Below the pieces are notes generated by a model that had not been told where the DNA came from, ran no database searches, and worked only from the letters and a program-made list of their open reading frames with translations. Positions 39,826 through 50,608 of a stretch of 64,000 nucleotides of DNA are shown here, one piece after another. Position 1 is the first letter of the stretch. Every line of letters starts with the position of its first letter. This stretch comes from Liopterus haemorrhoidalis (lineage: Eukaryota > Arthropoda > Insecta > Coleoptera > Dytiscidae), in contig OZ020622.1 in NCBI GenBank assembly GCA_963971575.1, forward strand, positions 18,478,879-18,542,878, written 5' to 3'. Both the position numbers and the translations under genes were made by a program.

Positions 39826-41135
39826 CAAGGTGTCTCAAAAGAAATTTTATATTTATTTAGCTTACTGCGTGAACGCAACGTATCCGAGGGGCGTGGGGGT
39901 TATGTCAATCGGTAGCCTGGCTCTTGGGAATTCAGTCGCTATGGAGCGTTTCTCGGGAGCAGACCGCGCGTTATGCGTGCGAGAGTTTTACAAAAACGGT
40001 GATTCGACGACTGTAGCGCGTAGAAAATTCTGCAGTATTCGAGGTTTTCGCCACTTAAATGATGCGCCAAGCATTCCTCTCATTCGACATTGGGTTAAAA
40101 AGTTTGAAGCCACTGGTACAATGCTGGATAAATCAAAATCCGGGCGACCTAGGTCATCAAGAACGGTAGAAAACGTGGAGAATGTTAATCAGTCTGTTTG
40201 TGACGACCCGAACCTTTCAATTCGGAAGTGCGCAAGTGCTTTAAATGTGCATAGGTCATCATTACATCGCATTATGCACAAAGACCTAAAGCTGCACCCC
40301 TACAAAATTCAATTGGTGCAAGAATTAAAGCCCCAAGATGCCAGTCAGAGGCTTAATTTCGTAAATCAGGTGATTGAGCGATTTTCAACGTTTACCAACA
40401 TTTTGTTTTCGGATGAAGCTCATTTTCATCTTAATGGCCACGTAAATAAGCAGAACTGCCGCTACTGGAGTGCAACGAATCCGAAACGCAAACATCAGAA
40501 ACCCCTACATTCGCCTAAAGTGACCGTATGGGCTGCAATGTCGGCGCGAGGAATTATCGGCCCTTACTTTTTTGAAGACGAAAGGGGGCGTGCAGTTACA
40601 GTGAATTCAGAGCGTTATGTGGAGATGTTAGACAACTTCTTGGTACCTGAACTGCAAAACTTTCCTGGCTATAACCAAAGAACATGGTTCCAAAAGGACG
40701 GAGCAACTTCACACACGTCCAATATGTCTCTGCCACGTGTTCGTGAAATTTTCTCAGGCAAATTGATCTCCCGGAGAGGTGACATAAATTGGCCTCCACG
40801 CAGTCCAGATTTAACCCCTATGGACTTTTTCCTATGGGGTTATCTTAAATCTAAAGTTTACGCCAATAAACCGACTTCACTGGCGCATTTGAAAGAAAAT
40901 ATCCGTCACGAAATGGCAGCCATCCCTGAGTCCACCTGCCGAGACGTCATAAGTAATTTTACTGTTCGATTAAATGAGTGCCGAGAATGCGAGGGTCTAC
41001 ATTTAGACGATATTATTTTTAAGAAATAAATCCCCAAAAAGTGTATTTTAATAATTAATAAACATTTTTTCTATATACGGCTTACTTTTTTTTTAATCGA
41101 TCCACTAAATATAAAATTTCTTTTGAGACACCTTG
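39826..41135 (+). mobile_element. Full-length DD41D (rosa-like) mariner
   Basis: The first 30 bases (CAAGGTGTCTCAAAAGAAAT...) are an exact inverse of the last 30, and TA flanks both ends (39824-39825, 41136-41137). The 1310-bp element holds one uninterrupted transposase gene. Perfect ends and an open frame make it the youngest-looking element of the window. Confidence 0.95.
39941..41029 (+). CDS. DD41D mariner transposase, uninterrupted
   Basis: The 362-residue protein starts MERFSGADRALCVREFYKNG, a first helix-turn-helix (about 8-60), then a second around SIRKCASALNVHRSSLHRIM (93-112). The DDE core has Asp158 in ILFSDEAHF, Asp253 in WFQKDGATSHT and Asp295 in SPDLTPMDFFLWGY; the last two are 41 residues apart. 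It would cut and paste DNA at TA sites in the nucleus. An in-frame ATG at 39902 would add 13 residues; I prefer 39941 because the family usually opens MERF-like. No stop, frameshift or missing catalytic residue is visible. Expression is not shown by sequence. Confidence 0.93.
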   Translation: MERFSGADRALCVREFYKNGDSTTVARRKFCSIRGFRHLNDAPSIPLIRHWVKKFEATGTMLDKSKSGRPRSSRTVENVENVNQSVCDDPNLSIRKCASALNVHRSSLHRIMHKDLKLHPYKIQLVQELKPQDASQRLNFVNQVIERFSTFTNILFSDEAHFHLNGHVNKQNCRYWSATNPKRKHQKPLHSPKVTVWAAMSARGIIGPYFFEDERGRAVTVNSERYVEMLDNFLVPELQNFPGYNQRTWFQKDGATSHTSNMSLPRVREIFSGKLISRRGDINWPPRSPDLTPMDFFLWGYLKSKVYANKPTSLAHLKENIRHEMAAIPESTCRDVISNFTVRLNECRECEGLHLDDIIFKK

Positions 41136-41137
41136 TA

Positions 41138-41580
41138 CTAAATTCAGCACTACAGGCCTAGTAGGCCCATGGCTTGTTGAGCAACTGTTCTCCACTGTTG
41201 TCTGTCTCTTGCCTTATCCTCCCAGTTCCTGACTCCTAATTGTTCTAAGTCTTTTTGGACCGCACTAGACCATCTTTCTTTTGGAGGTCCTTTCCTCTTT
41301 TTGCTCTTTGAAGGACTATTTCTGTCACTCTATCTTCTGATAAACGAGTCACATTTTCTAACCACCTTAGTAATTGTCCTTTGACTTCACCACCTAAACT
41401 GAAAGCCCTATACAGTTCCCTTATTTATTCATTAGCTTTACGAAACACTTAACCGTCCACTTTGTTTCCTCCATAAATTTTTTGCAAAACTTTTCTCTCC
41501 CATATTTCCAATCTGTTTTTGTTCGAATTATTCATTGTACACAACTCACTCCCATACATTATGTGGGGACATTTCTAGGA
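41138..41580 (-). pseudogene. RTE-like LINE C-terminal relic
   Basis: On the minus strand the text WERKVLQKIYGGNKV, IRELYRAFSLGGEVKGQLL, RWLENVTRLSEDRV, then AVQKDLEQLG-like and RQRQQWRTVAQQA-like phrases with frameshifts matches the region after the reverse transcriptase in RTE/BovB-type or related LINEs. The DD41D mariner sits immediately beside it. The assignment rests on phrase recall and is moderate. Confidence 0.6.
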
Positions 41581-42361
41581 TCGATCTAAACGTCACTGTT
41601 AGCTGAATAAATTAAAATATTTTAATTGTACTTCATGGTACTTACTATGAAATGCCCTTCCACATAGTGGGTTCTAAGACTTGCGAGCGGAATCAAGTCT
41701 GAAACCCTAAAGGTCCGCCGGTCGGTTGCTATAATTCTTATGAATTATAATTCTTACTTACAATTACAATATTTCTACGAAATCCCATAAGAGACACTCC
41801 ACAAAGACCTCATAATCACCGTACACCACATAAACTTCTTAAACACCTCACAAGCCTTTAAACACACCACAACACTCACAGTGTTTAACCCGTTACCGAG
41901 ATTCTTTCAATTCATCACAACTGTCCTCAATACTTCCAGACTACTTCTGGTTCACTACACGCTACCGGGTTTCTCAACCAAAAATTGGGACGTTCATCCG
42001 ACTCTGGTGATGTTAACTCACGACTCGCCATCTCTCACAAGATTTTTCCAACCCTTTTCTTAAAACTAATAATTTGAACCCCATTTTTGTCGTTGTAAAA
42101 ATGATCAGCTCTCCAAATAACACAAAAACCTTTTAACTTATCTTGAAGACTCATATTTCTATTCCCAATAATTCATAAACCCAAATAATTAATTTTGACT
42201 CTAATTACCTACGAAGTCCATAACACTAAAAATATATGGTCGCATATCAACATCTGTGTAAACATTCGACCATTTACTTGAGATAAACGGTGACAACATT
42301 TAAAACAAATCATATAATATACGATCGTAAATGTCTGTTAACGTTTAACTAAAAAGATATA
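41581..42361. repeat. C-rich block with a repeat shared at 44.4 kb
   Basis: At about 41668-41745 the text TTCTAAGACTTGCGAGCGGA followed by GTCTGAAACCCT and GGTTGCTA is diverged but alignable with 44405-44480. Both are followed by pyrimidine-rich DNA. They might be LTR relics of one retrotransposon family, one on each side of the Tc1 element, but no ends were fixed. Confidence 0.4.
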
Positions 42362-42363
42362 TA

Positions 42364-43908
42364 CAGTATTGGCCATAAAGATTGCAACTTTTAACATTTT
42401 TCAATTTTTCAAATTTTAATAATAATATGGGAAAAATAAATACTCTTAGTTCTATAATTTAATCATATTTTGTCTGTTACATCAATCAATAGTCAAATAA
42501 TCTGACTTACAGATCAATAATAAATTATTTCTTCATTTTTGCTTGGACAAAAATATTGCAACTACTTGAATTTTCTTGTTATATGCAGGTTTTATCCATA
42601 AATAATATGTAGTGCACAAGTAATATTTCGGTTTACATTTGCCAATCATAGGTCGTAGTAAAACTATTTCAAGTGAAATTAGAAACTTAATAATTTCTGG
42701 TTTTAAAGCTGCAAAATGTGATTTCACAAAATTTAAATGTTCATAAATGTACTGTGTCGCGAATTATAAAACGATTTCGAGAAGAAGGTACGTTTGAAGT
42801 TTAAGAAATCCCAGGACGGCCACGAAAAACTACAAAACGAACTGATAAAAAAAATATTTATTTATCTACCAATAACCCCTTTCTGTCATCGGAGAAAATT
42901 TTGGGCCTTTTGCCACCAATGGATCAAGAAAACATCTCAACAAGAACTATTCGCAGAAGATTAGTTAGTGAGGGTCCTGCTAAAAAACCACTTCTATCCA
43001 AAAAGAAAGTGAAGGCCCGATTAGAATTTGCTAAAAATCATATTGACTGGACTGTGGATCAATGGAAAAAAGTTATTTTTAGTGATGAATTTCAGTTCAA
43101 TTTGCTTAAAAGTGATGGTGTAAGTTACGTTAGGAGGCCTGCTAATAAAAGATTAGTTCTAAAATACAAGTTGCCAACAGTGAAACATGGCGGAGGTGGT
43201 GTGATGGTATGGGGCTGTTTCTCGGGATATGGTATGGGTCCTCTATACCACATTGAAGGAATAATGGATCGATTTAAATATAAAGACATCCTTCAGAATG
43301 TTATGGAACCTTATTCTGATGAGTTCATGACTTCAAAACATATTTTTCAGCATGATAATGACCCAAAACATTCTTCGAAGTTGGTCAAAAAATGTTTCGA
43401 TGATTCAAAAATTAACGTAATGACTTGGCCGTCACAGTCACCCGATTTAAATCCAATAGAAAACTTTTGGGAGATTGTCGACAGAAAGATTAGAAACAAA
43501 ACGCATTCAAATATTGAAGATTTGTTTAAAGCTTTGCAGGGTGCTTGGTATAATATTGATAATGAAATTATCACGAAATTATTAGAATCAATGCCGAAAA
43601 GATGTCGGGAAGTTATAAATACTGGTGGTTACTATACAAAATATTAAAAATGATCTGTTAATAATAATTCATTTTCTTAATTAATAAAAAAAAAGATTTT
43701 TTAAGAGTAGTTGTTATCTTTATGTCCAGGTAAAAATAATAAATACTATAAAAAAAATAGAACTTACTATTAAAGTTTAATTTTTTACTATAATATATGT
43801 AGAGGATTGTTAAAGGTAAGAATTACATTTTTTTAATTTTAAAAATATTGAATAGAATAAAAATAAAAGAGAATTATCAAAAGTTGCTATCTTTATGGCC
43901 AATACTGT
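42364..43908 (+). mobile_element. Full-length Tc1-type element
   Basis: Ends CAGTATTGGCCATAAAGAT are inverted and TA flanks both sides (42362-42363, 43909-43910). The 1545-bp length is normal for Tc1/Tc3-type elements. The transposase is nearly open but damaged at its N-terminus. Confidence 0.93.
42639..43647 (+). pseudogene. Tc1 transposase (DD34E), N-terminal lesions
   Basis: Upstream text PIIGRSKTISSEIRNLIISG lacks an ATG (TTG at 42639), shifts frame near 42745, and meets TAA at 42802-42804. From there to 43647 it is open: RTIRRRLVSEG, VIFSDEFQF (first Asp), GGGGVMVWGCFSGYG, IFQHDNDPKHSSK (second Asp), SQSPDLNPIENFWE (Glu, 34 residues later), ending RCREVINTGGYYTKY. All three DD34E catalytic residues remain. 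The DNA-binding N-terminus is broken, so an active protein from this copy is unlikely. Confidence 0.9.
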
Positions 43909-43910
43909 AT

Positions 43911-45119
43911 ATGATAGCTCAACTAATTTTTGAGGATGTTTACCTTAAAATAGATTAGTTATTATATTTAAATAATTTGAATATTTTTAACTAATTGAAT
44001 AATTTTATTTGAAATAATAATGAAATTTTATTTACTGCATTTAGCCAATCTTGTTGCGATTTCTAGATCTTCGTTATTATTGTTTGTCATCATTTTTACG
44101 AAACCCTATAAAGGTCATTCGAAATGGCACTGTCCCGGTTTGACTGTCAACATCTCTGACAACCCTGTTCAAGGGCAATATACATAAAGCGTTTAAAAAT
44201 TATAAAGATAGATACCGGTTGCACCGATTGAGATCGTAAATACCTTTGGTGAAGGTGGCTCGCGTTTTATTATTATACCGATTTAGGGAGCCTAGTGATA
44301 ATATGAATGAAATGAATTGTAGACTGATTAATATTGAATATAATATTTTTATAGTTCATTCGTACTGACCCTGTATATCCCTCAAACTCAAGGTCTCACA
44401 CATAATGAGTGTTCCAAAACTCGCGAGCGGATCGAGTCTGAAAACCCTTAACGTTTGCCTGATGGTTGCTAGGATTCTTAGGAAGAAATTAAAGCGGTCC
44501 TTCCAACAACATTTAAACAACCTACTTTAATTACGATACGGTTTACCATTTACATTATTATACACTAAAGTTACAATTATGTTGTTAACAGCTAATCCAA
44601 ATTTACAGTCACATATTTCCGAATACTAAAACACTCGACACTTTTCACCAAATAATAATTTGTCCACTGGCTACCACAATCATCATTAACATCGTCTAAA
44701 ACCATTTGTATCTCACATGTCTCTCCATTATTTAAACTGTAAACTGCACTAACTAACATACGGACACTACAACTTAAATATGGAATTACTTGTTACATTT
44801 TACTGGACCCGTCAGAACACACTAAATATCTTTAACCCATGATGGACAAAATCTGACTGCCCCGAGAGGCTGACACTGCTTCCCTGTTAATTGCTACATC
44901 ACACCATGGCCATAAAGCCGACAGTTATTTTTAATAAATTAAATATTATAATTTCTCTAGAAAAATAACACTAGTAACAAAAATGAACTTATTTTTTGTG
45001 ACGTGGACAAAACATAGTTCATCCCACTTAAAATTTGATCTAAAAGCCGAAAATGATCTCAGATTTTTTCTATCACTCATAATTTTTTTGCTATGAGGTA
45101 TTGTTGGTTTCTAACGAAA
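43911..45119. other. AT-rich DNA; second copy of the 41.7-kb repeat
   Basis: A diverged copy of the 41668 repeat lies at about 44405-44480 (CTCGCGAGCGGATCGAGTCT). The remainder has no recognisable gene. Confidence 0.4.
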
Positions 45120-45510
45120 TATAGCGATAGACGTATTATTATTAATTTTAACTTACCTCAAAATGTTGTTTTTGATGTTTTACGCAGTAATCAGCAAGCA
45201 AATTTGGACTCCATTTACCCTGATATCGCTTTTCCATGGCGGAAATGACTTGGTGGAACCGTTTCCCATATTCATCACATACTGTACCTACTCAGATCTT
45301 CTAGGAAGAAATGTAGATGAGAGTCCAGAAAGTGAATTTTTCAAGACATCCCATTTCTTTGTAGGTATCAAGTAGTTCATTCACGATATCTCTGTAATTA
45401 CTATCAAATGCATCATCTTTCATTATTTCTCTTATTTGTGGGCCCACAAATAAGCCCTCTTTAATTTTTGCTTTCCAATTCTCGGAAATATTTGTTTCAG
45501 ATACAAAAAT
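45120..45510 (-). pseudogene. Second relic of the uncharacterised protein family
   Basis: The minus strand reads KAKIKEGLFVGPQIREIMKD, DAFDSNYRDIVNELLDTYKE, MGCLEKFTFWTL, VCDEYGKRFHQVISAMEKRY and QGKWSPNLLADYC. It is the C-terminal third of the protein at 21039-22700 (compare EEQGERMHQDLHAMEERYQG). Parts are missing between blocks and frames shift, so this is a truncated pseudogene. Confidence 0.75.
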
Positions 45511-45531
45511 CCTCTTCCGTTTGGATCCATT

Positions 45532-45742
45532 ACTTTAACTCCCATTTCTAGTCAACCGATTTTTACCAAAAGTTGATCAACTCGTGTCATTGATGTCAAA
45601 AGCTTAAATATGCAGTTTCATACAAATAAAATAGTCAAAACTTTATGTAGGGACCTCGATTCGTGGAGATCCATCGAAATCTCGAAATGTCAAAATCGGT
45701 ATGATCACAATACCTCCTTTATATATGTTGACGGTCGGTAAT
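45532..45742 (-). repeat. Dispersed repeat R1, partial copy
   Basis: Inverse R1 from AACTCCCATTTCTAGTC to TATGTTGACGGTCGGT; the microsatellite segment is deleted. Only the outer GGTCGGT end is preserved. Confidence 0.8.
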
Positions 45743-47079
45743 TACTGAAATATGTGATTTTTTTTTTCTCATTCCATACAAATATAATTTATAAACAAAA
45801 TTTCAGTTGACATTCTCACGCTTACAAATTAAATTTATATGAACGTTTAATAATTTATTCAATATTACGTCCTTTAGGAAACACACCTACTTATCTTACT
45901 GATTTCAATTAGGAAATGAACTGAATAACCACACTAGCATGGCCGGCCCTTGGGTGAGGTGGTCTAGAGCCAGGCCTCAAGTGAAGAAATGCCTCAAAAA
46001 TATTATTAAAGTGTATTTTCAATCGCTGGATACTTTTGAAGGGCCTTAATTTGTCTTGTCCAAGACTTCGTAAAACCACGGTCCACTCCCAAACCACTTG
46101 TGTGGATATAATTTTTCATATATTTTTTGTAAATTGCTCATCAAAATAGCAACAATAGTTATTCAAAAATTTAGTTTTCATTAATAATCACTTATTTTCC
46201 TTAAGTATTGTACCTACTATTGTGGTACCTAAATACCTACTATTTTTACAGCCGTTCAAAAGCTACGAAAAACGAGTGAGAATATATATTTTTTTGACAT
46301 TCCATATAAATTTAATTTGTAAAAGTCAGAATTTCAATTGTTTTCTGAATTTTGTTTATAGTAAAAATAAAATATTTAAAATGACAATTTATAATTATAT
46401 TTTGTTAAACATTTATGACAATTAAACTATTATATCAGCTAATTATTAAATTATTATTACTGAATGCGGCCCACGGTATAAAAATATAAAAATTGTTACT
46501 GAATACGGCCCGTAACCTAAAAAAGGTGGCCGGCCCCTAGGGTAGATGATTTGTGGATCGGCTCGAGACGTCGGTAAACGCGATTTAGCACACGATTCTG
46601 GTTTGAAATTCAAAAGTATGCGACAGTAAATTTACTTATTTTATATTTAGTTAAATATATCTATCGAAGAATCAGCTTAAGATGCTATTGTTAGATATTT
46701 AAACAATTAAACACAAAAACAATGTTTAATAATCATAACTTTATTTATTCATCCCATTTACAGCACAAATACTAGCAGCTGATGTTCACAGGCGTACGGT
46801 CAAGATAATAATGAATCTTATCGTACGATATCCAGCGGCCATTGCTTATTATCTTATCAGCTAATTAGTGAAAACCAATTAGTAGGCGTAACACATTCTC
46901 GCTTTACGTAACGATATTCAATCATAATAACCTTTTAACAATAATTCATATTTCTACCAATACTTTTCAAACAATAATAATCAGGTTTCTAACACTATAT
47001 ATTTTCCATTCTTCTCTATGCCTTGGAAATGTGGACTCTTGATCAAAGAATTATAAAGAAGTCGAATTTTCAAAATGTG
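45743..47079. other. AT-rich DNA with possible hAT tip near 45938
   Basis: CATGGCCGGCCCTTGGG near 45940 and GGCCGGCCCCTAGGG near 46530 look like GC-rich tips of hAT-type elements, but no duplication was found. A short direct repeat (ACTGAATGCGGCCC / ACTGAATACGGCCC) lies at 46460-46515. Confidence 0.3.
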
Positions 47080-47285
47080 GATTTACCGAAGTTTATGTAT
47101 TTATACGTTCGTTTTATACGTTCTACAACTGCCACACCACTCACTCCCATGAACCGGAGGATAGAACTTTGGAGGGAGCAGGCGTTGGCCACCTGGATTG
47201 CACCTAAAGAACAACTGAGCTTTGGTCACCAGTTACAATATACAACGTGGAGAGCACTGAACAGACTCCTTACTGGAGTTACTAG
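47080..47285 (+). pseudogene. LINE C-terminal relic, segment 1
   Basis: The frame TPMNRRIELWREQALATW then LQYTTWRALNRLLTGVTR is the start of the zinc-binding tail found at the C-terminus of many insect LINEs (W..LNRLRTGVGR). An element with TAG duplication interrupts it; removal gives GVTRCKDNLKKWG, continuing at 49270. Confidence 0.72.
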
Positions 47286-47756
47286 AGGTTTGTTCGTTTG
47301 TGTTGCACCAAACTTGTCCAGGACAAGAGCAGCTGACGTCACAGTGCAACTAAAAACTTCTTCCGAACTGCTTGAAACAGGAATACAAACGAACGGTTTT
47401 CCAGGCAGGCGAATGACATTTCTAGACAAAGTTGATAACCTCACTTTTTAAAACAAATTTGTGCTAAAGTAATAGTAAATAAATAAGATAATATGAACAG
47501 TTTAAATGCTGAAATAAATAATAAAAATTCAAGTTTTGACAGATTTTATAAAACTTCTGAATTTATTTATGTTAGTCATTATACTAGCATTGTAGGAAAA
47601 GTACTTTCCTTCTGTTCATATTACTAGATTCATGATCGATAAATGATAGATAGATGTAAAATCAAAATTTCCGCTAGACCAAATACAGATTATAACCAAG
47701 TTAGATTAAGTTTGCCGCCTTTTTACAGGTTGCCTGAAGCTACACTCACTCCCGAG

Positions 47757-48893
47757 TAGGGTTGCCAGGCGTCCGGATAAAGCAGGACATAGTTAGGCTT
47801 TTTGATTGCGTGTCCGGCCAAAATAAACCGTGTCCGGCTTGTCTGGCTTTTGTTAGGCTTTTTACATTTCACAAACGAGCGAGCGCCGAGCGAGGCCGAT
47901 CGCAGGAGAGCAAAGACAGAGGAGGACAAAATAATGTTTTCTTCAAATTAAAATCTCTAACGAATAATAAGAATATTATTGTAGTCGGCTGTGTTGTACA
48001 TATTTTCAATAATTCTGTCCATAGTGCTCTTGATTCCTTGCTATTGTGTCTTGAAAGTATTGTCATGCAGATTCACAACCATTTTGCTACATTTACCATA
48101 CGTACAGAGGAACTCAAAAGTATTAGCTCAGAATTAGGCATTCTTTTCAAACAAATACTTTATCATTCAAAGACGAGCTGACTGAGTCTCTTCCCAGCAA
48201 TAGAAAGGATTTTACAAATGTTTGAGCCCCTTAAGTCATATTTTCTGAAAAACGAAAAGAATAATGCATCCAGAACCTTGAGAGAATTTTTTTGAAAATG
48301 ACCTTAACGAAGCCTATTTTTGGGCTGTTCATTCTTTCATGGCAATTTATCAAAATCGCATCAAAGATACAGAGGAGGCTGATGTTTCTGTAAATGAGGT
48401 TTTGGAAAACTGTTCTGAGATAATGAATAGCATAAATGCAAGGATTGAACAAGACTTTTGTCCACTGAAAGTGACTTCTATTTTGCGTAAATTCAAAGAC
48501 AACAACGAAAATTCTGAACAGGTGACTGCGTTCAAAGAGGATATTAAAAACATGTACATTATTGCAGTACAATATTTAAGAAGAATTTAAAAATGTTGAT
48601 AAATGTTTATCTAGAATATAATTTTGACTGATGACTTTATTTGACTGATTAATAATAAATTATTTAGACTGATTTGGCGATTTACTTATTTTTTATTTAT
48701 TTTTCATTAGAATTTAACAAGATTTATGGTAATAATCAAAAAAGCTTGATTCTACATAAAAAATTTTTGTCGTACCTATTAATACTGAGTAACAAAATCT
48801 TCAATAATGTAGGGTGTCCGGCTTTTTTACCCAAACGTCCGGCCAAACTGGCTGGTCTGTTCGGCTATTAGGTTTGGCGACCTGGCAACCCTA
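47757..48893 (+). mobile_element. hAT element, TSD CTCCCGAG, with transposase relic
   Basis: Ends TAGGGTTGCCAGGCGTCC and reversed TAGGGTTGCCAGGTCGCC are inverted, with CTCCCGAG duplicated at 47749-47756 and 48894-48901. GTCCGGC motifs repeat near both ends. It carries the middle part of a hAT transposase. Confidence 0.93.
47930..48589 (+). pseudogene. hAT transposase, central region relic
   Basis: Frames alternate through NVFFKLKSLTNNKNI, VGCVVHIFNNSVHSALDSLL, IRTEELKSISSELGILFKQI, LSLFPAIERILQMFEPLKSY, FLKNEKNNASRTLREFF, AIYQNRIKDTEEADVSVNEV and LENCSEIMNSINARIEQDF. The CxxH-like GCVVHIFNN motif and the WLSLFPAI-like block (here the Trp codon is TGA) are hallmarks of ZBED/hAT transposases. 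The BED finger and dimerisation domain are missing. Confidence 0.82.
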
Positions 48894-49269
48894 CTCCCGA
48901 GCAAGTGTAGACTTTGCCTGTCCTGAACAAGTTCATAAATACAAACGAACACTTTACGTACAAGTGGGTACTATTCTACAACTGCAAACCCAGCAATATT
49001 CATGACTGTAAATAATCAAATAAAATTTCTAATACAAATAAATAAAATGATATGTGACTAAATAAAATTAAGAAAAATAAATTACTAAGGTAACCTAACC
49101 GAAAATTTTACAAAAAGTAAATTTATTTACCTACATTTGCACCTAAAATAGACAGTACGCATGCGCAATAAGGTGGGTTTGCAGAAGTAGAATAGTGCCC
49201 ACAAGTGTCGGAACACAAACGAACGCCATAGTGTAGTTCAGTGTAGGTTGGGCAACACAAACGAACACA

Positions 49270-49346
49270 CCTTAGGTGTAAAGACAACTTAAAGAAGTGG
49301 GGATACATTGCTGGAAGTGCAGAATGCGACTGCGGAAAATACCAAC
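49270..49346 (+). pseudogene. LINE C-terminal relic, segment 2
   Basis: The restored codons CKDNLKKWGYIAGSAECDCG then KYQHLL form the cysteine-rich knuckle. A second hAT interrupts it at ATCTACTG; text resumes at 50434. Confidence 0.75.
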
Positions 49347-49354
49347 ATCTACTG

Positions 49355-50425
49355 CAGTGATGCCAAGTTGGTGCATTTTGCACTAGATCTGGTGTATTGA
49401 AAGCCTATCTAGTGACCAAAATTGCGTTCTAGTGCGCTAGTGCAAATTCTGGTGTGTTTCTGTTTTAAATCATCTGTTGATGGTTTAAAACTGTGATTTT
49501 AAACTACGAAAATATGGTGAACTGCAGAGTCTGCAGTTCACCACATTTTCGGCGACATCTTATAACTTGTGTGCTACGTAATTAATATTTTGTAAACCTC
49601 ATTAGTTTATTCATTTACTATTTATTTATTTATTTCTTATTTATTTATTTATATTTTAACTACTGACTATTTTATTTATTTTTTATTATTTGACATTATG
49701 ACTTTTACTAATGTTTAATTTCTATATTTTTACTATCTCACAATGACCGTACATTTTAGATCAGCTCCGATGAAAAATAAAATATTTCGAAACTGGTCAT
49801 CTAGATCTAGTTGTATCATTTATGTCCGCAAGCCGTACAACCTTCTCCACACACATCATTGTTAGTATTGCCACAGTCTAATGCTGAAGTAGAAAGACTT
49901 TTTAGCCATTTGAACATAATATTAACAAATTAAGAAATAGGCTTCAGGTTGATACTGTTAATGCAATATTAACAGTAAAGGCTGGACTTAAAAGATACGA
50001 CAAATGTTGCTTTAATAAATTAAAATAAATAATATTTTTTCCCATAGTTAAGAGTTCCCATTTTGTTAGTTAAGATGAGAAACATTTACTTTATCTTGTG
50101 ATTAAAAATATGTTAACTAGGCAATTGGGAGTTTGCAATGTGTAGTTTTTGTTTTGAATGTGATCAAGTTAATAGTTAATGTTTATTATATATTAATTAT
50201 TCTTATACTGAGTATTAAAATATTACAAGTTATTACTCAACAATAAAAAAATAAATAAATAAATTCATTATTATTACTAAAATACATCTTCATACAACAA
50301 AAAAATAACTGTTCGATATTGCTTTTGAACTCCCCAAACTCGGACTACGCCCCAGTTTGGTGCATTTCTGGTGGATTCTTACGCTCTATTTAGTGCATTG
50401 AAAGTATCTATAGTTGGCAACACTG
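49355..50425 (+). mobile_element. hAT element, TSD ATCTACTG
   Basis: CAGTGATGCCAAGTTGG and reversed CAGTGTTGCCAACTATAG are inverted, and ATCTACTG is duplicated at 49347-49354 and 50426-50433. A hAT dimerisation-domain relic lies at 49867-50030. A near-perfect 27-bp palindrome lies at 49514-49541. Confidence 0.93.
49867..50030 (+). pseudogene. hAT dimerisation domain relic
   Basis: Frames give LPQSNAEVERLFSHLN, then after a shift ILTKLRNRLQVDTVNAIL and TVKAGLKRYDKCCFNK. The NAEVERLFS...KLRNRL pattern is the C-terminal hAT dimerisation region. Upstream catalytic sequence is deleted. Confidence 0.82.
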
Positions 50426-50433
50426 ATCTACTG

Positions 50434-50580
50434 GTTTGTACAAACATAGGAGGTAGCTGCACACCTGACGACCTCAATAATGCCAATGACGAACGCTCTT
50501 GGTAACAAGATTTTGGGAAAAGTGTATACGACGTGGTATTGCGGACACGAAATGATGATGATCTATTTATGTATATAGTT
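50434..50580 (+). pseudogene. LINE C-terminal relic, segment 3 and 3' end
   Basis: CTNIGGSCTPDDLNNANDE continues the LINE tail, followed by GACACGAAATGATGATGATC, which resembles the short-repeat 3' ends of such LINEs. Confidence 0.65.
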
Positions 50581-50608
50581 AAAATTGGGCTATATCTGTT
50601 TTTTTTTT

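Larger units (their letters stand above)
47286..49269. mobile_element. Element with 3-bp TSD (TAG) and repeated motif
   Basis: Ends AGGTTTGTTCGTTTGTGTTG and reversed AGGTGTGTTCGTTTGTGTTG are inverted, and TAG lies on both sides (47283-47285, 49270-49272). Removal restores the LINE codons exactly. The motif ACAAACGAAC recurs in the subterminal regions at about 47391, 48939, 49208 and 49253. A hAT (47757-48893) is nested within. The superfamily is uncertain; a 3-bp duplication allows Harbinger- or CMC-type. Confidence 0.85.

Noticed and set aside
45938..46545. Possible hAT element between two GGCCGGCC motifs
   Set aside because: The two motifs are in the same orientation rather than inverted and no 8-bp duplication was found.
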